Of a DNA stretch of 64,000 nt, positions 1 to 8,599 are shown piece by piece. The stretch is from Acidimicrobiales bacterium. GTDB lineage: Bacteria; Actinomycetota; Acidimicrobiia; Acidimicrobiales; Iamiaceae. Location: assembly GCA_030448105.1 (NCBI GenBank), contig JAUJNP010000004.1, forward strand, positions 92,141 to 156,140, given 5' to 3'. Position 1 is the first letter of the stretch. Every line of letters starts with the position of its first letter. Under the pieces are notes generated by a model. That model was given only the letters and a program-made list of their open reading frames with translations. It searched no databases and had not been told where the DNA came from. The position numbers were made by a program, and so were the translations under genes.

Positions 1-1136
1 TCGCGTCGCCGGCGGGCGGCGGTGGCCGCGGGATCGGCCCCTGAGGGCGCCGCCACCGCGATGCCGTTGCCCGAGCCGTCGCCCAGGCCGTGATCGGCGC
101 GGTACCCCGGGTTGGCCGGCGTGCCCACCGGGAACCAGCAGCGGTGCACGTGGTCGGGTTGCTCGGCCTCGATGAGCGGCGGCTCCTCCTCCCGGCAGCG
201 GTCCTGGACGTAGGGGCAGCGGGGGGCGAAGGTGCAACCCGGCGGGGTGTTGACCAGGTCGGGAGGCCGCCCGGCGATGGCCTGCAGGCGGCTGTGGCTG
301 GGGAGCTCGATCTTGGGGATGGACTTGAGCAGAGCCTCGGTGTAGGGGTGGCGCACGTGGGCGAAGAGGGTGCGGGTGGGGGCCTTCTCCACGACCCGCC
401 CGGCGTACATCACCGCGATCTCGTCGGCCCGGCCGGCCACCACCCCGAGGTCGTGGGTGACGAGGATCATGCCCATGAAGCGCTCGCGCTGCTGGAACTG
501 GAGCAGGTCGAGGATCTGGGCCTGCACGGTGACGTCGAGGGCGGTGGTGGGCTCGTCGGCGAAGAGCAGCTTGGGCCCGCAGGCCAGCGCGATGGCGATC
601 ATCACCCGCTGGCGCATGCCTCCCGAGAGCTGGTGGGGGTACTCCTTCAGCCGCCGGGCGGGCTCGGGGATGCCCACCGACTTGAGCAGGGCCAGGGCGA
701 CGTCGTTGGCCTCCTGCTTGGAGATGTCGAGGTGCTCGTGGAGCGACTCGGTGATCTGGCGGCCGATCTTGAGGACCGGGTTGAGGGCGGTCATGGGGTC
801 CTGGAACACCATTGCCATCTGTTGGCCCCAGTACGGCCGCATGTCCTTGGGGGACAGCTGGGCGATGTCGGCGCCCTCGAAGCGGATGCGGCCTTCACGC
901 ACGGCGTTGGGGGCCAGCAGCCCCATGATCGAGCGGGCCAGCACCGACTTGCCCGATCCGGATTCGCCCACGATGCCGAGGGTCTTGCCCCGCTCGAGGG
1001 TGAAGGTGATGCCGGCGACGGCCTTGACCATGCCGCGGTCGGTGTGGAACGAGGTGCGCAGGTCCTCGATCTCGAGCAGCGACCCGCTGCCGTCGGGCCC
1101 GGGACGATCCTCGAGGATGGGAACGGTCGCGGTCAC
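1..1136 (-). CDS. Oligopeptide/dipeptide ABC transporter ATP-binding protein (DppD/OppD), 3' truncated by window edge
   Basis: Read on the minus strand from a GTG at 1136 and still open at base 1, giving about 378 residues. The protein shows Walker A GESGSGKS, signature LSGGMRQR, Walker B LLFADEP and the switch histidine in LVTHDL, so it hydrolyses ATP to power import. The C-terminal part has the Opp/Dpp extension with HPYTEALL and the conserved Cys-containing CTFAPRCPY region. The start GTG overlaps the stop of the upstream permease (GTGA), so the two are translationally coupled. It is the last visible gene of a peptide-import operon; a partner ATPase (DppF) may lie beyond the edge. Substrate cannot be read from the sequence. 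Confidence 0.93.
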   Translation of the reverse strand, partial: MTATVPILEDRPGPDGSGSLLEIEDLRTSFHTDRGMVKAVAGITFTLERGKTLGIVGESGSGKSVLARSIMGLLAPNAVREGRIRFEGADIAQLSPKDMRPYWGQQMAMVFQDPMTALNPVLKIGRQITESLHEHLDISKQEANDVALALLKSVGIPEPARRLKEYPHQLSGGMRQRVMIAIALACGPKLLFADEPTTALDVTVQAQILDLLQFQQRERFMGMILVTHDLGVVAGRADEIAVMYAGRVVEKAPTRTLFAHVRHPYTEALLKSIPKIELPSHSRLQAIAGRPPDLVNTPPGCTFAPRCPYVQDRCREEEPPLIEAEQPDHVHRCWFPVGTPANPGYRADHGLGDGSGNGIAVAAPSGADPAATAARRRR

Positions 1137-2077
1137 AGCGCGCTCTCCCTGACGTCGAAGCGGGTGCGGATCACGTCGCCCATGTAGTTCAGGGCGAGGA
1201 CGGTGAGGAAGATGGCGATGGCGGGCACGAACACGATGTGGGGGGCGTTGCGCAGGCTGCCCCGGCCCTCGGCGATCATGTTCCCCCACGACGGCTTCGG
1301 CAGCTCCACCCCCACCCCGAGCAGGCTGAGGCCACCCTCGGCGATGATGGCCACAGCCATGCCGAGGAGGGCGATGGAGAACATCGCCGGCATCACGTTG
1401 GGCAGCACCTCGCGGATGATGATGCGCGAGTTCTTCGCCCCTTGGGCGCGTGCCGCCAGCACGAACTCGCGCTGGGCCCACGTGAGGGTGTTGGCCCGGG
1501 TGATGCGGGCGAGGATGGGGATGGACACGATCCCCAGGGCGATGATCACGATGGTGACGGTGGAGAGGCCCTTGGTGCCGGCCTCGGGCTCGGCCTTCAA
1601 GAACGCCACCAGGGCCAGGGCCAGCACCAGGCTGGGGAAGGCGAGGAGTATGTCGAAGGTGCCGGTGAGCACCGTGTCGAAGCGGCCCCGGAAGTACCCG
1701 GCCAGCAGGCCGGCCGCCCCCCCGATGAGCAACCCGATCAACACCGCGGTCACCCCGACCAGCAGCGAGGCCCGGGCGCCGTGGATCGTGCGGCTGAGCA
1801 TGTCGCGGCCGATGGAGTCACCCCCGAGGATGTGGCCGGGGGCCGAGCCGGGCCCCTTGCGGGCGATGGCCCCCACCGACTCGAGGGGGTCGTCTAGGGG
1901 GAGCACCGGCGCCAGGACGGCCAGGACGGTGATGAGGCCGAGCCAGCCCATGGCCAGCAAGGCGCCGATGCCGAAGGCCCGGCGCTTGCGGGGGCTGGCC
2001 TCGGCGGCGGCCTGGTCGCTCGTGCCGGGCCCGGCCGGCGCAAGTGAGACGTCGGTTTCAGCCGGCAGCGCGGACAT
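1133..2077 (-). CDS. Peptide ABC transporter permease (DppC-like)
   Basis: A 314-residue inner-membrane permease. It has an N-terminal membrane segment around residues 37-60, further hydrophobic helices, and the permease EAA loop (AARAQGAKNSRIIIREVLP, about residues 206-224) that docks on the ATPase. The first 35 residues form a cytoplasmic tail, as is usual for DppC/OppC. It overlaps the upstream permease gene by 20 bp and the downstream ATPase gene by 4 bp. Family membership is clear; the transported peptide or other solute is not determinable. Confidence 0.93.
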   Translation of the reverse strand: MSALPAETDVSLAPAGPGTSDQAAAEASPRKRRAFGIGALLAMGWLGLITVLAVLAPVLPLDDPLESVGAIARKGPGSAPGHILGGDSIGRDMLSRTIHGARASLLVGVTAVLIGLLIGGAAGLLAGYFRGRFDTVLTGTFDILLAFPSLVLALALVAFLKAEPEAGTKGLSTVTIVIIALGIVSIPILARITRANTLTWAQREFVLAARAQGAKNSRIIIREVLPNVMPAMFSIALLGMAVAIIAEGGLSLLGVGVELPKPSWGNMIAEGRGSLRNAPHIVFVPAIAIFLTVLALNYMGDVIRTRFDVRESAL

Positions 2078-3050
2078 TGCGGATCCGGGGGTCGAGGATG
2101 GAGTACACGAAGTCGAGCAGGAAGTTGATGAGCACGTAGCCGATGGCGATGATGGCCACGCAGCTCTGGAGGGCGACGTACTGGTTGGTGAGGATCGACT
2201 CGGCGATGAGGGCGCCCATCCCGGGGAGGGCGAAGACCACCTCGATCACCACCGCCCCGCCGATCAGGGCGCCCACGTTGAGGCCGGCCACGGTGAGCAG
2301 GGTGAGGCTGGACGGGCGCAGGGCGTGGCGCCACAGCACCCGGGCGTTGGAGATCCCCTTGGACTTGGCCATGAGGATGAAGTCCTCCTGGAGGGTCTGG
2401 ATCATGTCGCTGCGCAGCAGTCGCATGTACACCGCGATCTGGCCCACGGCGAGGCTGAGGGCGGGGAGGAACATCGTCTTCAGGTGGCGGACGAGATCCA
2501 CCTCCGGCGAGGTGTAGCCCGTCGGTGGCACCCAGCCCAGCACCACGCCCACGTAGTAGGCGAGGACCAACCCGAGGGCGAAGTTGGGCATGGCCAGCAT
2601 CCCGAAGGCGGTGGTGTTGGCCACCTTGTCGACGGGCCGGTTGGCCCGGTAGGCCGAGTACACCCCCATGGGGATGGCGATCACCAGCGCCATGAGCTGC
2701 GCGTAGATCATCAGCTGGAGCGACACCGGGAGGGAGTCCTTGACCCGGTCCGACACCGGCCGCTCGCTCGACACCGCGTAGAAGTTGCCTAGGTCACCTC
2801 GGGCGAAGTCCGACATCCACAGGACGTACTGCTGGTAGAGGGGCTTGTCGAGGTCGAGGTCGGCCCGGATCCCGTCCTTCTTCTTCTCGATGATGTCCTT
2901 GGCCTCCTGGGTGGTGCCGACCGAGCTCAGCGGCACCAGGAGGTCCTCGGGCTCACCCGGCTTCACCCGCACGAGCATGAAGGTGAACAGGGTGACCAGG
3001 AAGACGACCAGCACCAGTTGGAGCATCTTCTTGGCGACGAGCTTCGCCAT
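2058..3050 (-). CDS. Peptide ABC transporter permease (DppB-like)
   Basis: A 330-residue permease with a hydrophobic first helix (about residues 9-30), a periplasmic loop, then five helices including the EAA-type loop MAKSKGISNARVLWRHALRP that contacts the ATPase. Length and topology match DppB/OppB. The start ATG is preceded by AAAGGGG at suitable spacing. It lies 88 bp downstream of the binding-protein gene, with a strong stem-loop in the gap, and overlaps the next permease gene. Confidence 0.93.
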   Translation of the reverse strand: MAKLVAKKMLQLVLVVFLVTLFTFMLVRVKPGEPEDLLVPLSSVGTTQEAKDIIEKKKDGIRADLDLDKPLYQQYVLWMSDFARGDLGNFYAVSSERPVSDRVKDSLPVSLQLMIYAQLMALVIAIPMGVYSAYRANRPVDKVANTTAFGMLAMPNFALGLVLAYYVGVVLGWVPPTGYTSPEVDLVRHLKTMFLPALSLAVGQIAVYMRLLRSDMIQTLQEDFILMAKSKGISNARVLWRHALRPSSLTLLTVAGLNVGALIGGAVVIEVVFALPGMGALIAESILTNQYVALQSCVAIIAIGYVLINFLLDFVYSILDPRIRNVRAAG

Positions 3051-3079
3051 GCCTACCCCTTTGAGGTCGGGTTCTCGGT

Positions 3080-3101
3080 CCGGGCCGGGGCACCGGCCCG
3101 G
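3080..3101 (-). promoter_or_regulatory. Intercistronic stem-loop between binding protein and permease genes
   Basis: A perfect 9-bp inverted repeat (CCGGGCCGG / CCGGCCCGG) with a GGCA loop sits between the stop of the binding-protein gene and the start of the first permease gene. No U-tract follows. In ABC operons such hairpins commonly protect the binding-protein mRNA and lower permease expression; that role is inference here. Confidence 0.5.
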
Positions 3102-3138
3102 AGGCGAGCGCGCCGCTCACCCTCGGGCCGGCCGGCGG

Positions 3139-4788
3139 TCACTTCTTGACCCAGATGCCGTGCAGCGGATGGCCGGTGGCCAGACCCGGGAACGGGCCGC
3201 TGCCGTCGGGGAGCTTGGGAGCGGTCTCGACGTTGATGCCGTACACGTTGGGCTGGGTCGCCACCACCCAGCGGGTCCAGTTGGCCCAGAGGTTCCAGAT
3301 CTGGGTGGCGAAGCGCTTGTTGATGTCCTCGTAGATCTTGCGCCGGGCGTCGGGATCGGTCTCGGACCGGCCGGCGTCGAGCAGGCGTTGCATCTCGTCG
3401 TCGGCGAAACGGCCGAAGTTGGCCGGGCTGCCCTTGTACCACCACACGTACTGCTCGTCGGGGTCGCCACCGGGGTGGTTGCGCCAGCCGATGAGCTGGA
3501 AGTCGCCGCTGATGGCGGTGTTGATGAGCTGGGACTGCTCCACCGTGGCCAGGTTGAACTCGATGCCCACCGCCTTGAGCTTCTGCTGGAGGAACTGGGC
3601 GACCGCCGTGGTGGCCGGGCTCGGGGTGCTGCGGTACGAGAGGCGGATCGGGCCCTTCTCGTCCTCGTACTCCTTCACCAGCTTCTCGGCCTCGTCCGGG
3701 TCGTGCTTGGGGTAGTTGGTGTCCTTCAGGTAGCCGATGCTGCCGGGGGCGAAGGGGCCCGAGGCCATGGTGAACAGCCCCTGGTTGATGATCTGCTTGT
3801 ACTCCTCACGGTCGATGGCGTGGGCCAGCGCCTTGCGCACCCGAACGTCGTCGAGCGGCGGCTTGGATGCGTTGACCATCACGTAGCTCACCTCGGCGAA
3901 CTTCTCCGACTCGTAGAGCTTGACCGTGCCGGCGTCCTGTTGCTCGCGGAGCGGGACGAACTCGTTGGCCCCGGAGGCGTGCAGGGCCTCGATCTGGCCC
4001 GACTGGAGGGCGTTGACCCGCTGCTCGGGCTCGGGGACGGGCTGGAACGTGATCCGGTCGAGGTAGGGGTAGGGCTTGCCGTCGGGTGCCTTCTGCCAGT
4101 AGTCGGGGTTCTTCTCGGCCACGAACTGCTGGTTGACCTTCCAGCTCACCTGCTTGAACGGGCCGGTGCCCACCAGTTTGCGGTCACATGTCTTTTGGTC
4201 GTCCAGCTGGGACTGGGCCACGATCCCCAGGCGGCCGCTGGCGAACAGGAAGGCGGGGAAGCCCACCCACGGCTTCTTGGTGGTGACCTTGACCGCCTTG
4301 TCGCCGGAGAGCTGCACGTCGGCGATGTCCTGGAAGACGAAGAGGAACAGCAGCGGCGCCCGGCCCTTGTACTTGCCGCGGTAGGCGTCGAGGTTGTTCT
4401 TCACCACCTCGGCGGTGAGTGGGGTGCCGTCGTGGAACTTCACCCCGTCGCGGATGGTGATGGTCCACTCGGTGAACTTGTCGTTGTGCTCGATGGACTT
4501 GGCCAGGTAGGGGACGTACTCGCCCTTGGCGTTGGGGGCGGTGAGGGTGTCGTAGATGGTGCGGGCTACCAAGATGCCGGAGATGGCCAGCTGGGCCTCG
4601 GGGAGGCACCACCCACCGGTGGTCTCGGCCTCCAAGGCGTAGGTGACGGACCCGCCGCGGACCGGCTTGCCGGCCTCCTCGCCCTCGTCGGTGGTGTCGG
4701 TTCCGCCGCCTCCGCAGGCGGCAGCCACCATGGCCAGCACCAGCACGAGGCTGGCCAGCAGCCGGGACGAGACTCGACGATTCGACAC
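3139..4788 (-). CDS. Extracellular solute-binding lipoprotein, family 5 (peptide/nickel type)
   Basis: A 549-residue lipoprotein that captures the substrate for the transporter encoded downstream. The N-terminus is a lipoprotein signal peptide with lipobox VAAAC, so Cys25 would be the lipidated residue. The body matches the SBP_bac_5 family, for example the segment around NNLDAYRGKYKG and the closing region around WANWTRWV. The GTG start at 4788 has GGGGGA upstream at suitable spacing. First gene of the operon; the 186 bp upstream (4789-4974) must hold its promoter, but I could not pick a convincing -35/-10 pair. Confidence 0.94.
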   Translation of the reverse strand: MSNRRVSSRLLASLVLVLAMVAAACGGGGTDTTDEGEEAGKPVRGGSVTYALEAETTGGWCLPEAQLAISGILVARTIYDTLTAPNAKGEYVPYLAKSIEHNDKFTEWTITIRDGVKFHDGTPLTAEVVKNNLDAYRGKYKGRAPLLFLFVFQDIADVQLSGDKAVKVTTKKPWVGFPAFLFASGRLGIVAQSQLDDQKTCDRKLVGTGPFKQVSWKVNQQFVAEKNPDYWQKAPDGKPYPYLDRITFQPVPEPEQRVNALQSGQIEALHASGANEFVPLREQQDAGTVKLYESEKFAEVSYVMVNASKPPLDDVRVRKALAHAIDREEYKQIINQGLFTMASGPFAPGSIGYLKDTNYPKHDPDEAEKLVKEYEDEKGPIRLSYRSTPSPATTAVAQFLQQKLKAVGIEFNLATVEQSQLINTAISGDFQLIGWRNHPGGDPDEQYVWWYKGSPANFGRFADDEMQRLLDAGRSETDPDARRKIYEDINKRFATQIWNLWANWTRWVVATQPNVYGINVETAPKLPDGSGPFPGLATGHPLHGIWVKK

Positions 4789-4974
4789 GGTGTGATCCCC
4801 CGTAGGCCTGGAGCAGAGCGTTTTCCCGGGCGCCGGTGCCCGAGGCTGGGTGTGACGGGTGCCATAGCGACCCGTGCGGGCGCAACGTAGGCCCCGGTTG
4901 GCAGCGTGTCAACAGCGGGGCGCGTCCACTTTGGGCGATGAGGCTCCCTTCACCGGGGCCCGGTGGGAGGTCGT

Positions 4975-5670
4975 TCAGGTCGGTGCCGCGGAACGGTCGA
5001 GCACCGGCTCCAAGGCCCTCAGGACCCGGGTGAAGACCTGGTCGGGGGGGCCGTTGCCGTCCACCACCACCAGCTCGCCTCGCGCCGCGAACCACGGCGA
5101 GAGCGGGCCGGTCTCGGTGTCGTAGAGGGTGAGGCGGCGGCGCACGGCCTCGGCGGTGTCGTCGCTGCGCTGGACGGCGGGGTGCCCATCGGGGCAGGGC
5201 ACCGACTCCACGGTGGCGTCCTCCACCGTGGAGGTCCACCCGTCCACCGGGCAGACCCGGCGGGTCGAGATCCGCTCGACGACCACCTCGACCGGCACCT
5301 CGAGCTCGAGGGCCACGTCGAGCCCCGGTCCGGTCCAGGTCGACGCCGCCGGGGGGAAGGGCCCGAAGAACGCCTCGGCCTGCGCGACCGTGCGGGGAAA
5401 GCCGTCGAGCACGTAGCCGCTGGCGGCGAGGTCGGAGCATGCGGCGTGCTCCCAGACGACGTCGAGCACGAGGTCGTCGGGGACGAGGCCGCCGCCATCG
5501 ACGATCCCCGCCACCCGCTGGCCCACGGGCGAGCCCTCGCGCACCGCGGCGCGGAAGAGGTCGCCGGTGGAGACGTGCGGCACGGCGAGGTGCTCGGCCA
5601 GGAGGGCGCACTGGGTGCCCTTGCCGGCACCCTGTCGTCCGAGGACCACGATCCGGGGTCGGTTGTCCAT
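4975..5670 (-). CDS. Adenylate kinase family nucleotide kinase
   Basis: A 231-residue P-loop nucleoside monophosphate kinase. It shows the P-loop GRQGAGKGT near residues 11-19, DGFPRT in the NMP-binding region and a long LID insert. The start was set at the ATG at 5670 because GGAGGT stands 6 bp upstream; a longer frame exists but lacks a ribosome site. The LID region carries only two cysteines (VCPVDG and PCPDGHP) instead of the four zinc ligands of Gram-positive Adk, so it may be a structural variant. It is not in a ribosomal-protein operon, where actinobacterial adk normally lies, so it could be a second, divergent enzyme. Confidence 0.85.
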   Translation of the reverse strand: MDNRPRIVVLGRQGAGKGTQCALLAEHLAVPHVSTGDLFRAAVREGSPVGQRVAGIVDGGGLVPDDLVLDVVWEHAACSDLAASGYVLDGFPRTVAQAEAFFGPFPPAASTWTGPGLDVALELEVPVEVVVERISTRRVCPVDGWTSTVEDATVESVPCPDGHPAVQRSDDTAEAVRRRLTLYDTETGPLSPWFAARGELVVVDGNGPPDQVFTRVLRALEPVLDRSAAPT

Positions 5671-5750
5671 CGGGCACCTCCGCGGGGGAGCGGCAACGCT
5701 AGCCACGGTGCGCCGTCGACGTCAGATCCGCGGGTCGGCCTCCTGGCCGG

Positions 5751-6407
5751 TCAGCGTCGAAGGCACAGCGTGAGGCCGTCGCTGATGGGCAGCAGGACGG
5801 CCTCGACTCGGTCGTCGGCGGCGACGTGGTCGTTGAAGGACCGGATGGCGATGGTGTCGGGGTCGGGGTCGTCGGGGTCGAGGACCCGTCCGCTCCACAG
5901 CGTGTTGTCGACGAGGAGCACGCCCCCCGGGCGCATACGGGGCACGAGCTCGTCCCAGTAGGAGCGGTAGCCGCCCTTGTCGGCATCGATGAAGGCGAGG
6001 TCGAGGGTGGGCTCCGGGGGCAGCGCCCCCAGCGTGTCCGCCGCCGGTGCGATGCGGAGCTCGATGCGGTCCGCTACGCCGGCGCGGGCCCAGGCCCGGC
6101 GGGCGATGGCGGTCCACTCCTCGCTCACGTCACAGCACAGCAACCGGCCCTCGGGGCCGAGCCCCCGGGCGATGGCCAGCGCCGACGCGCCGGTGAAGGT
6201 GCCCACCTCGACCGCCCGTCGGGCGTCGACCATGCGGGTGAGGATGGTGAGCAGCGCCGCCTGCTCGGGGGCGATCTGCATGCGGGCCACCGGCCCGAGG
6301 GCGGCGGTGTCGGCGATGAGCTCGCTGAGCACCTCGTCGGGCGCGGACCCATGGGCCACCAGGTAGTCGTGCAGCTCCTCGGACAACAGGAACGACTTCG
6401 GGCTCAT
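5751..6407 (-). CDS. O-methyltransferase, class I SAM-dependent (family 3, COMT-like)
   Basis: A 218-residue methyltransferase. Motif I is VEVGTFTGASALAIA, the acidic metal-binding segment is AFIDADKGGY, and VLLVDNTLWSG completes the COMT/CCoAOMT-like pattern (PF01596), so a divalent cation probably helps methylate a catechol-like or other hydroxyl. Cytosolic; no partner gene suggests the substrate. Its ribosome site GGAGGT lies 8 bp before the ATG and falls inside the first copy of the 96-bp repeat described next, so the repeat supplies its translation signal. Confidence 0.9.
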   Translation of the reverse strand: MSPKSFLLSEELHDYLVAHGSAPDEVLSELIADTAALGPVARMQIAPEQAALLTILTRMVDARRAVEVGTFTGASALAIARGLGPEGRLLCCDVSEEWTAIARRAWARAGVADRIELRIAPAADTLGALPPEPTLDLAFIDADKGGYRSYWDELVPRMRPGGVLLVDNTLWSGRVLDPDDPDPDTIAIRSFNDHVAADDRVEAVLLPISDGLTLCLRR

Positions 6408-6408
6408 T

Positions 6409-6610
6409 ACATTTGACCTCCGTCGCTGCGCTCCTCCGGTCCGGCTTCGCCGATCCGGGTGTCACCCCGGGGGCTGCTCCGCCTGGCGGCTGCGCAGCGG
6501 AGCCGGCTGTTGTCACATTTGACCTCCGTCGCTGCGCTCCTCCGGTCCGGCTTCGCCGATCCGGGTGTCACCCCGGGGGCTGCTCCGCCTGGCGGCTGCG
6601 CAGCGGAGCC
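6409..6610. repeat. Tandem pair of 96-bp repeat units (6409-6504 and 6515-6610)
   Basis: Two identical-looking 96-bp copies separated by 10 bp. Each runs from ACATTTGACCTCCG to GCAGCGGAGCC and contains short palindromic stretches. A diverged relative in the opposite orientation occurs inside the fbiC gene at about 56787-56860, sharing CCGCCAGGCGGAGCAG and GTGACACCCGGAT, so this is a dispersed family. The unit reads as a ribosome site on the minus strand (GGAGGTCAAATGT). Confidence 0.85.
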
Positions 6611-7094
6611 TCGCTTCGCGAGGAAGGTCAAAGCAAAACGGAGGAGGCCCCGAGTAGCCTCCCGGCCGAAGCCGGTCGACTCCTCGGGGCCAACCCGTTG
6701 GTCCGTCGCTGCGCACCACCGACCCGGAGGTGGTGGTCGCCGGCGGCGGTCCGGGCGGTCCACCGCCTGCGCCCCCCGGCCCGGGGGCCGAGGCCGCTTG
6801 TGGCGGTGTCCCTGACCGAGCGGTCCCGTGGCGGTGGGCTCGGGCCACCCGGTGGTCCGTTCCGCCGGGCCTCGGGAGCGATCGCTCGCCCCCGGTGCTT
6901 CGGCGGTGGTGCCTCCGGGCTTCGCGGTCCGTGCCGTTCGCTCGGGTGCCTCTCGACTGGAACGCACTCTGCGCCCGCTCCAGCCTCCGGTCAAGGGGTT
7001 TCGCGAGATCCCCAGGGTTGTCCCCCGAGTTTCTCGACCCGTCCCCAGATCGGCCGCGCTTGTGCACAGCGCGTCCACAGGGAGAAGCGGTAGA
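6611..7094. other. Gene-free, structured GC-rich segment
   Basis: No credible gene is seen. The stretch holds a short hairpin just after the repeats (CTCGC TT CGCGAG type), a 9-bp inverted repeat GGCCCCGAG (6646-6654) / CTCGGGGCC (6683-6691) that encloses a second small hairpin, and several shorter GC-rich repeats. It lies downstream of the lytic transglycosylase gene on the minus strand, so it could terminate or shape that transcript. No U-tract is present. Confidence 0.4.
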
Positions 7095-8401
7095 TCACCC
7101 CGGCAACTGCACGGCGGCGGCGTAGCCGTGCGCTTCCGCCAGCACCAGCTCCACGTAGACGGGCGAGTGGTTGTAGCTGAAGTAGCCCGCCCGCAGCGCC
7201 TGGTCGGAGGTCTTGGGGCCCGATGCGCACAGGTAGGCGGCGGCACCGAGGGCGGCGTCGTAGAGGTTCTGCACGTCGGCCCCTCCGTCGCCGTTGCCGT
7301 CCCGCGCCCACCGGAACCACGTGGAGGGGATGAACTGCATGGGCCCGACGGCGCGGTCGACGCTTGGGTCGCCGTCGAGCGTGCCCCCGTCGGTGTCGGC
7401 GATGGCGGCCGTGCCGCCCGCACCGGTCAGGGGCACGCCCAGGATGGGCTGCGTGAGGCTCCCGTCGGCGCGGACCCGGGAGTCGCCGGACGTGCCGTGC
7501 CCCGACTCCACCCGGCCGATGCCGGCCAGCGCCCACCACGGGATCGCGCACTCGGGGGCTTCGGCGGCCACCGCTCGTGCCGCGTGCACGTAGGCGTCGA
7601 GGACGGTGAGGGGCAGGTCGGTGCCGACGACGGTGGCCGTGCGGCGGGTGTCGGCGACGCGCTGCTCGGCGGCGTAGAGCTCGGCGCCGTACGCCGCCTC
7701 GTCACGGGTGGCGCCGGCGCGGCGGGTGTAGGTGGCGGCGATGGTGCGGCGGACGCCGTCCCGCGCTGCGGCGGTGCGGTCGGCTTCGGCGCTCGCCCCG
7801 CGGAGGACGGCCTGCGTGTGGTGGAGGTCCGAGACCTTGGTGCCATGGACGGTGCGCAGCAGGACCTGCTGGGAACCCATCTCGTTGTGCCCGGCGCCGT
7901 CCAGCTCGAGGGCGACGTCGGGCCGTTCCTCGGTACCGCTGATGTAGTTGGCGATGGCGAGGTCGCGCAGGTCGGCGCGGAGCGCGCGGATGCGGGCCGC
8001 GGCCCGGGCCACCCGCTGGCGGGCCCGCCCGAGCTCGGCGCTGAGGCCGCGGTCCCGGCGCCCCAGGTCGACCAGCTCGGCGCTGGACTCGGCCTTGACC
8101 CGGGTGGCGTCGTGCAGCGATCGCCGGGTGGCGTCTCGGTGGCGAGAGCGGCCTCGTGGGCGGGGCTCGAGACCCGCACCCCGGCCAGCTCGGCCGAGAT
8201 GGCGGGGACCGTGCCCAGCGGTGGTGCCGGCGCCCCGTCGCCCTCGCCGGTTGCGGCGGCGGCGGTGGTCGGGGTAACCGCGGTGGCGCCCGCCGCGGTG
8301 GATGCGCCGAAAGCCGAAGTGGCCAAGCCCATCGCCGTGGCGGCGGCGAAGGCGGCCGCGCGCCGCCGGAGCGAGGACGGGTTCGAGGGGGCAGCGGACA
8401 T
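7095..8401 (-). CDS. Secreted lytic murein transglycosylase with coiled-coil N-domain (frame broken once)
   Basis: About 435 residues. Translation starts at ATG 8401 with a signal-like segment (RRRAAAFAAATAMGLATS), continues through an Ala/Arg-rich coiled coil and ends in an MltB-like lytic transglycosylase domain with ALAGIGRVESGHG and AVGPMQFIPSTW, then NGDG and AYLC motifs typical of actinobacterial forms. It would cut peptidoglycan outside the cell. The reading frame shifts by a one-base loss near 8137 (after ALATE), beyond which the homologous frame runs to the stop at 7095. I regard this as a likely sequence error. Divergent from the enoyl-CoA hydratase gene. Confidence 0.8.
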
Positions 8402-8599
8402 TCGGGCTCTCGTGGGCCGGGCTGATGGACGGATGAGGGGGTCGGTCGGCGCACGAGCGAGGCGGGTGGGCGAGCCGGCCAGTATGGCTCCCCACGAGGC
8501 TTCGAGGTGCCACCAGCCCGGCCCTGCCCGCCGGCGCCTGCTCGGTCGCCGAGGCGGTCGGGGCAGACTGGCCCGGCCGGCCACGACGGAGGAGCCCCT

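Noticed and set aside
2845-4890. Long plus-strand open frame opposite the peptide-binding lipoprotein
   Set aside because: Composition is typical of a GC-rich antisense shadow (Leu/Val/Gly/Arg runs) and the minus strand holds a clear family-5 binding protein with signal peptide.
6646-6691. tRNA-like fold starting GGCCCCG and ending CGGGGCC
   Set aside because: Only 46 nt between ends, no anticodon or T-arm; a nested hairpin fits better.
7060-7080. DnaA-box-like TTGTGCACA and CGTCCACAG
   Set aside because: Only two imperfect sites, no AT-rich unwinding region and no dnaA/dnaN nearby; not an origin.
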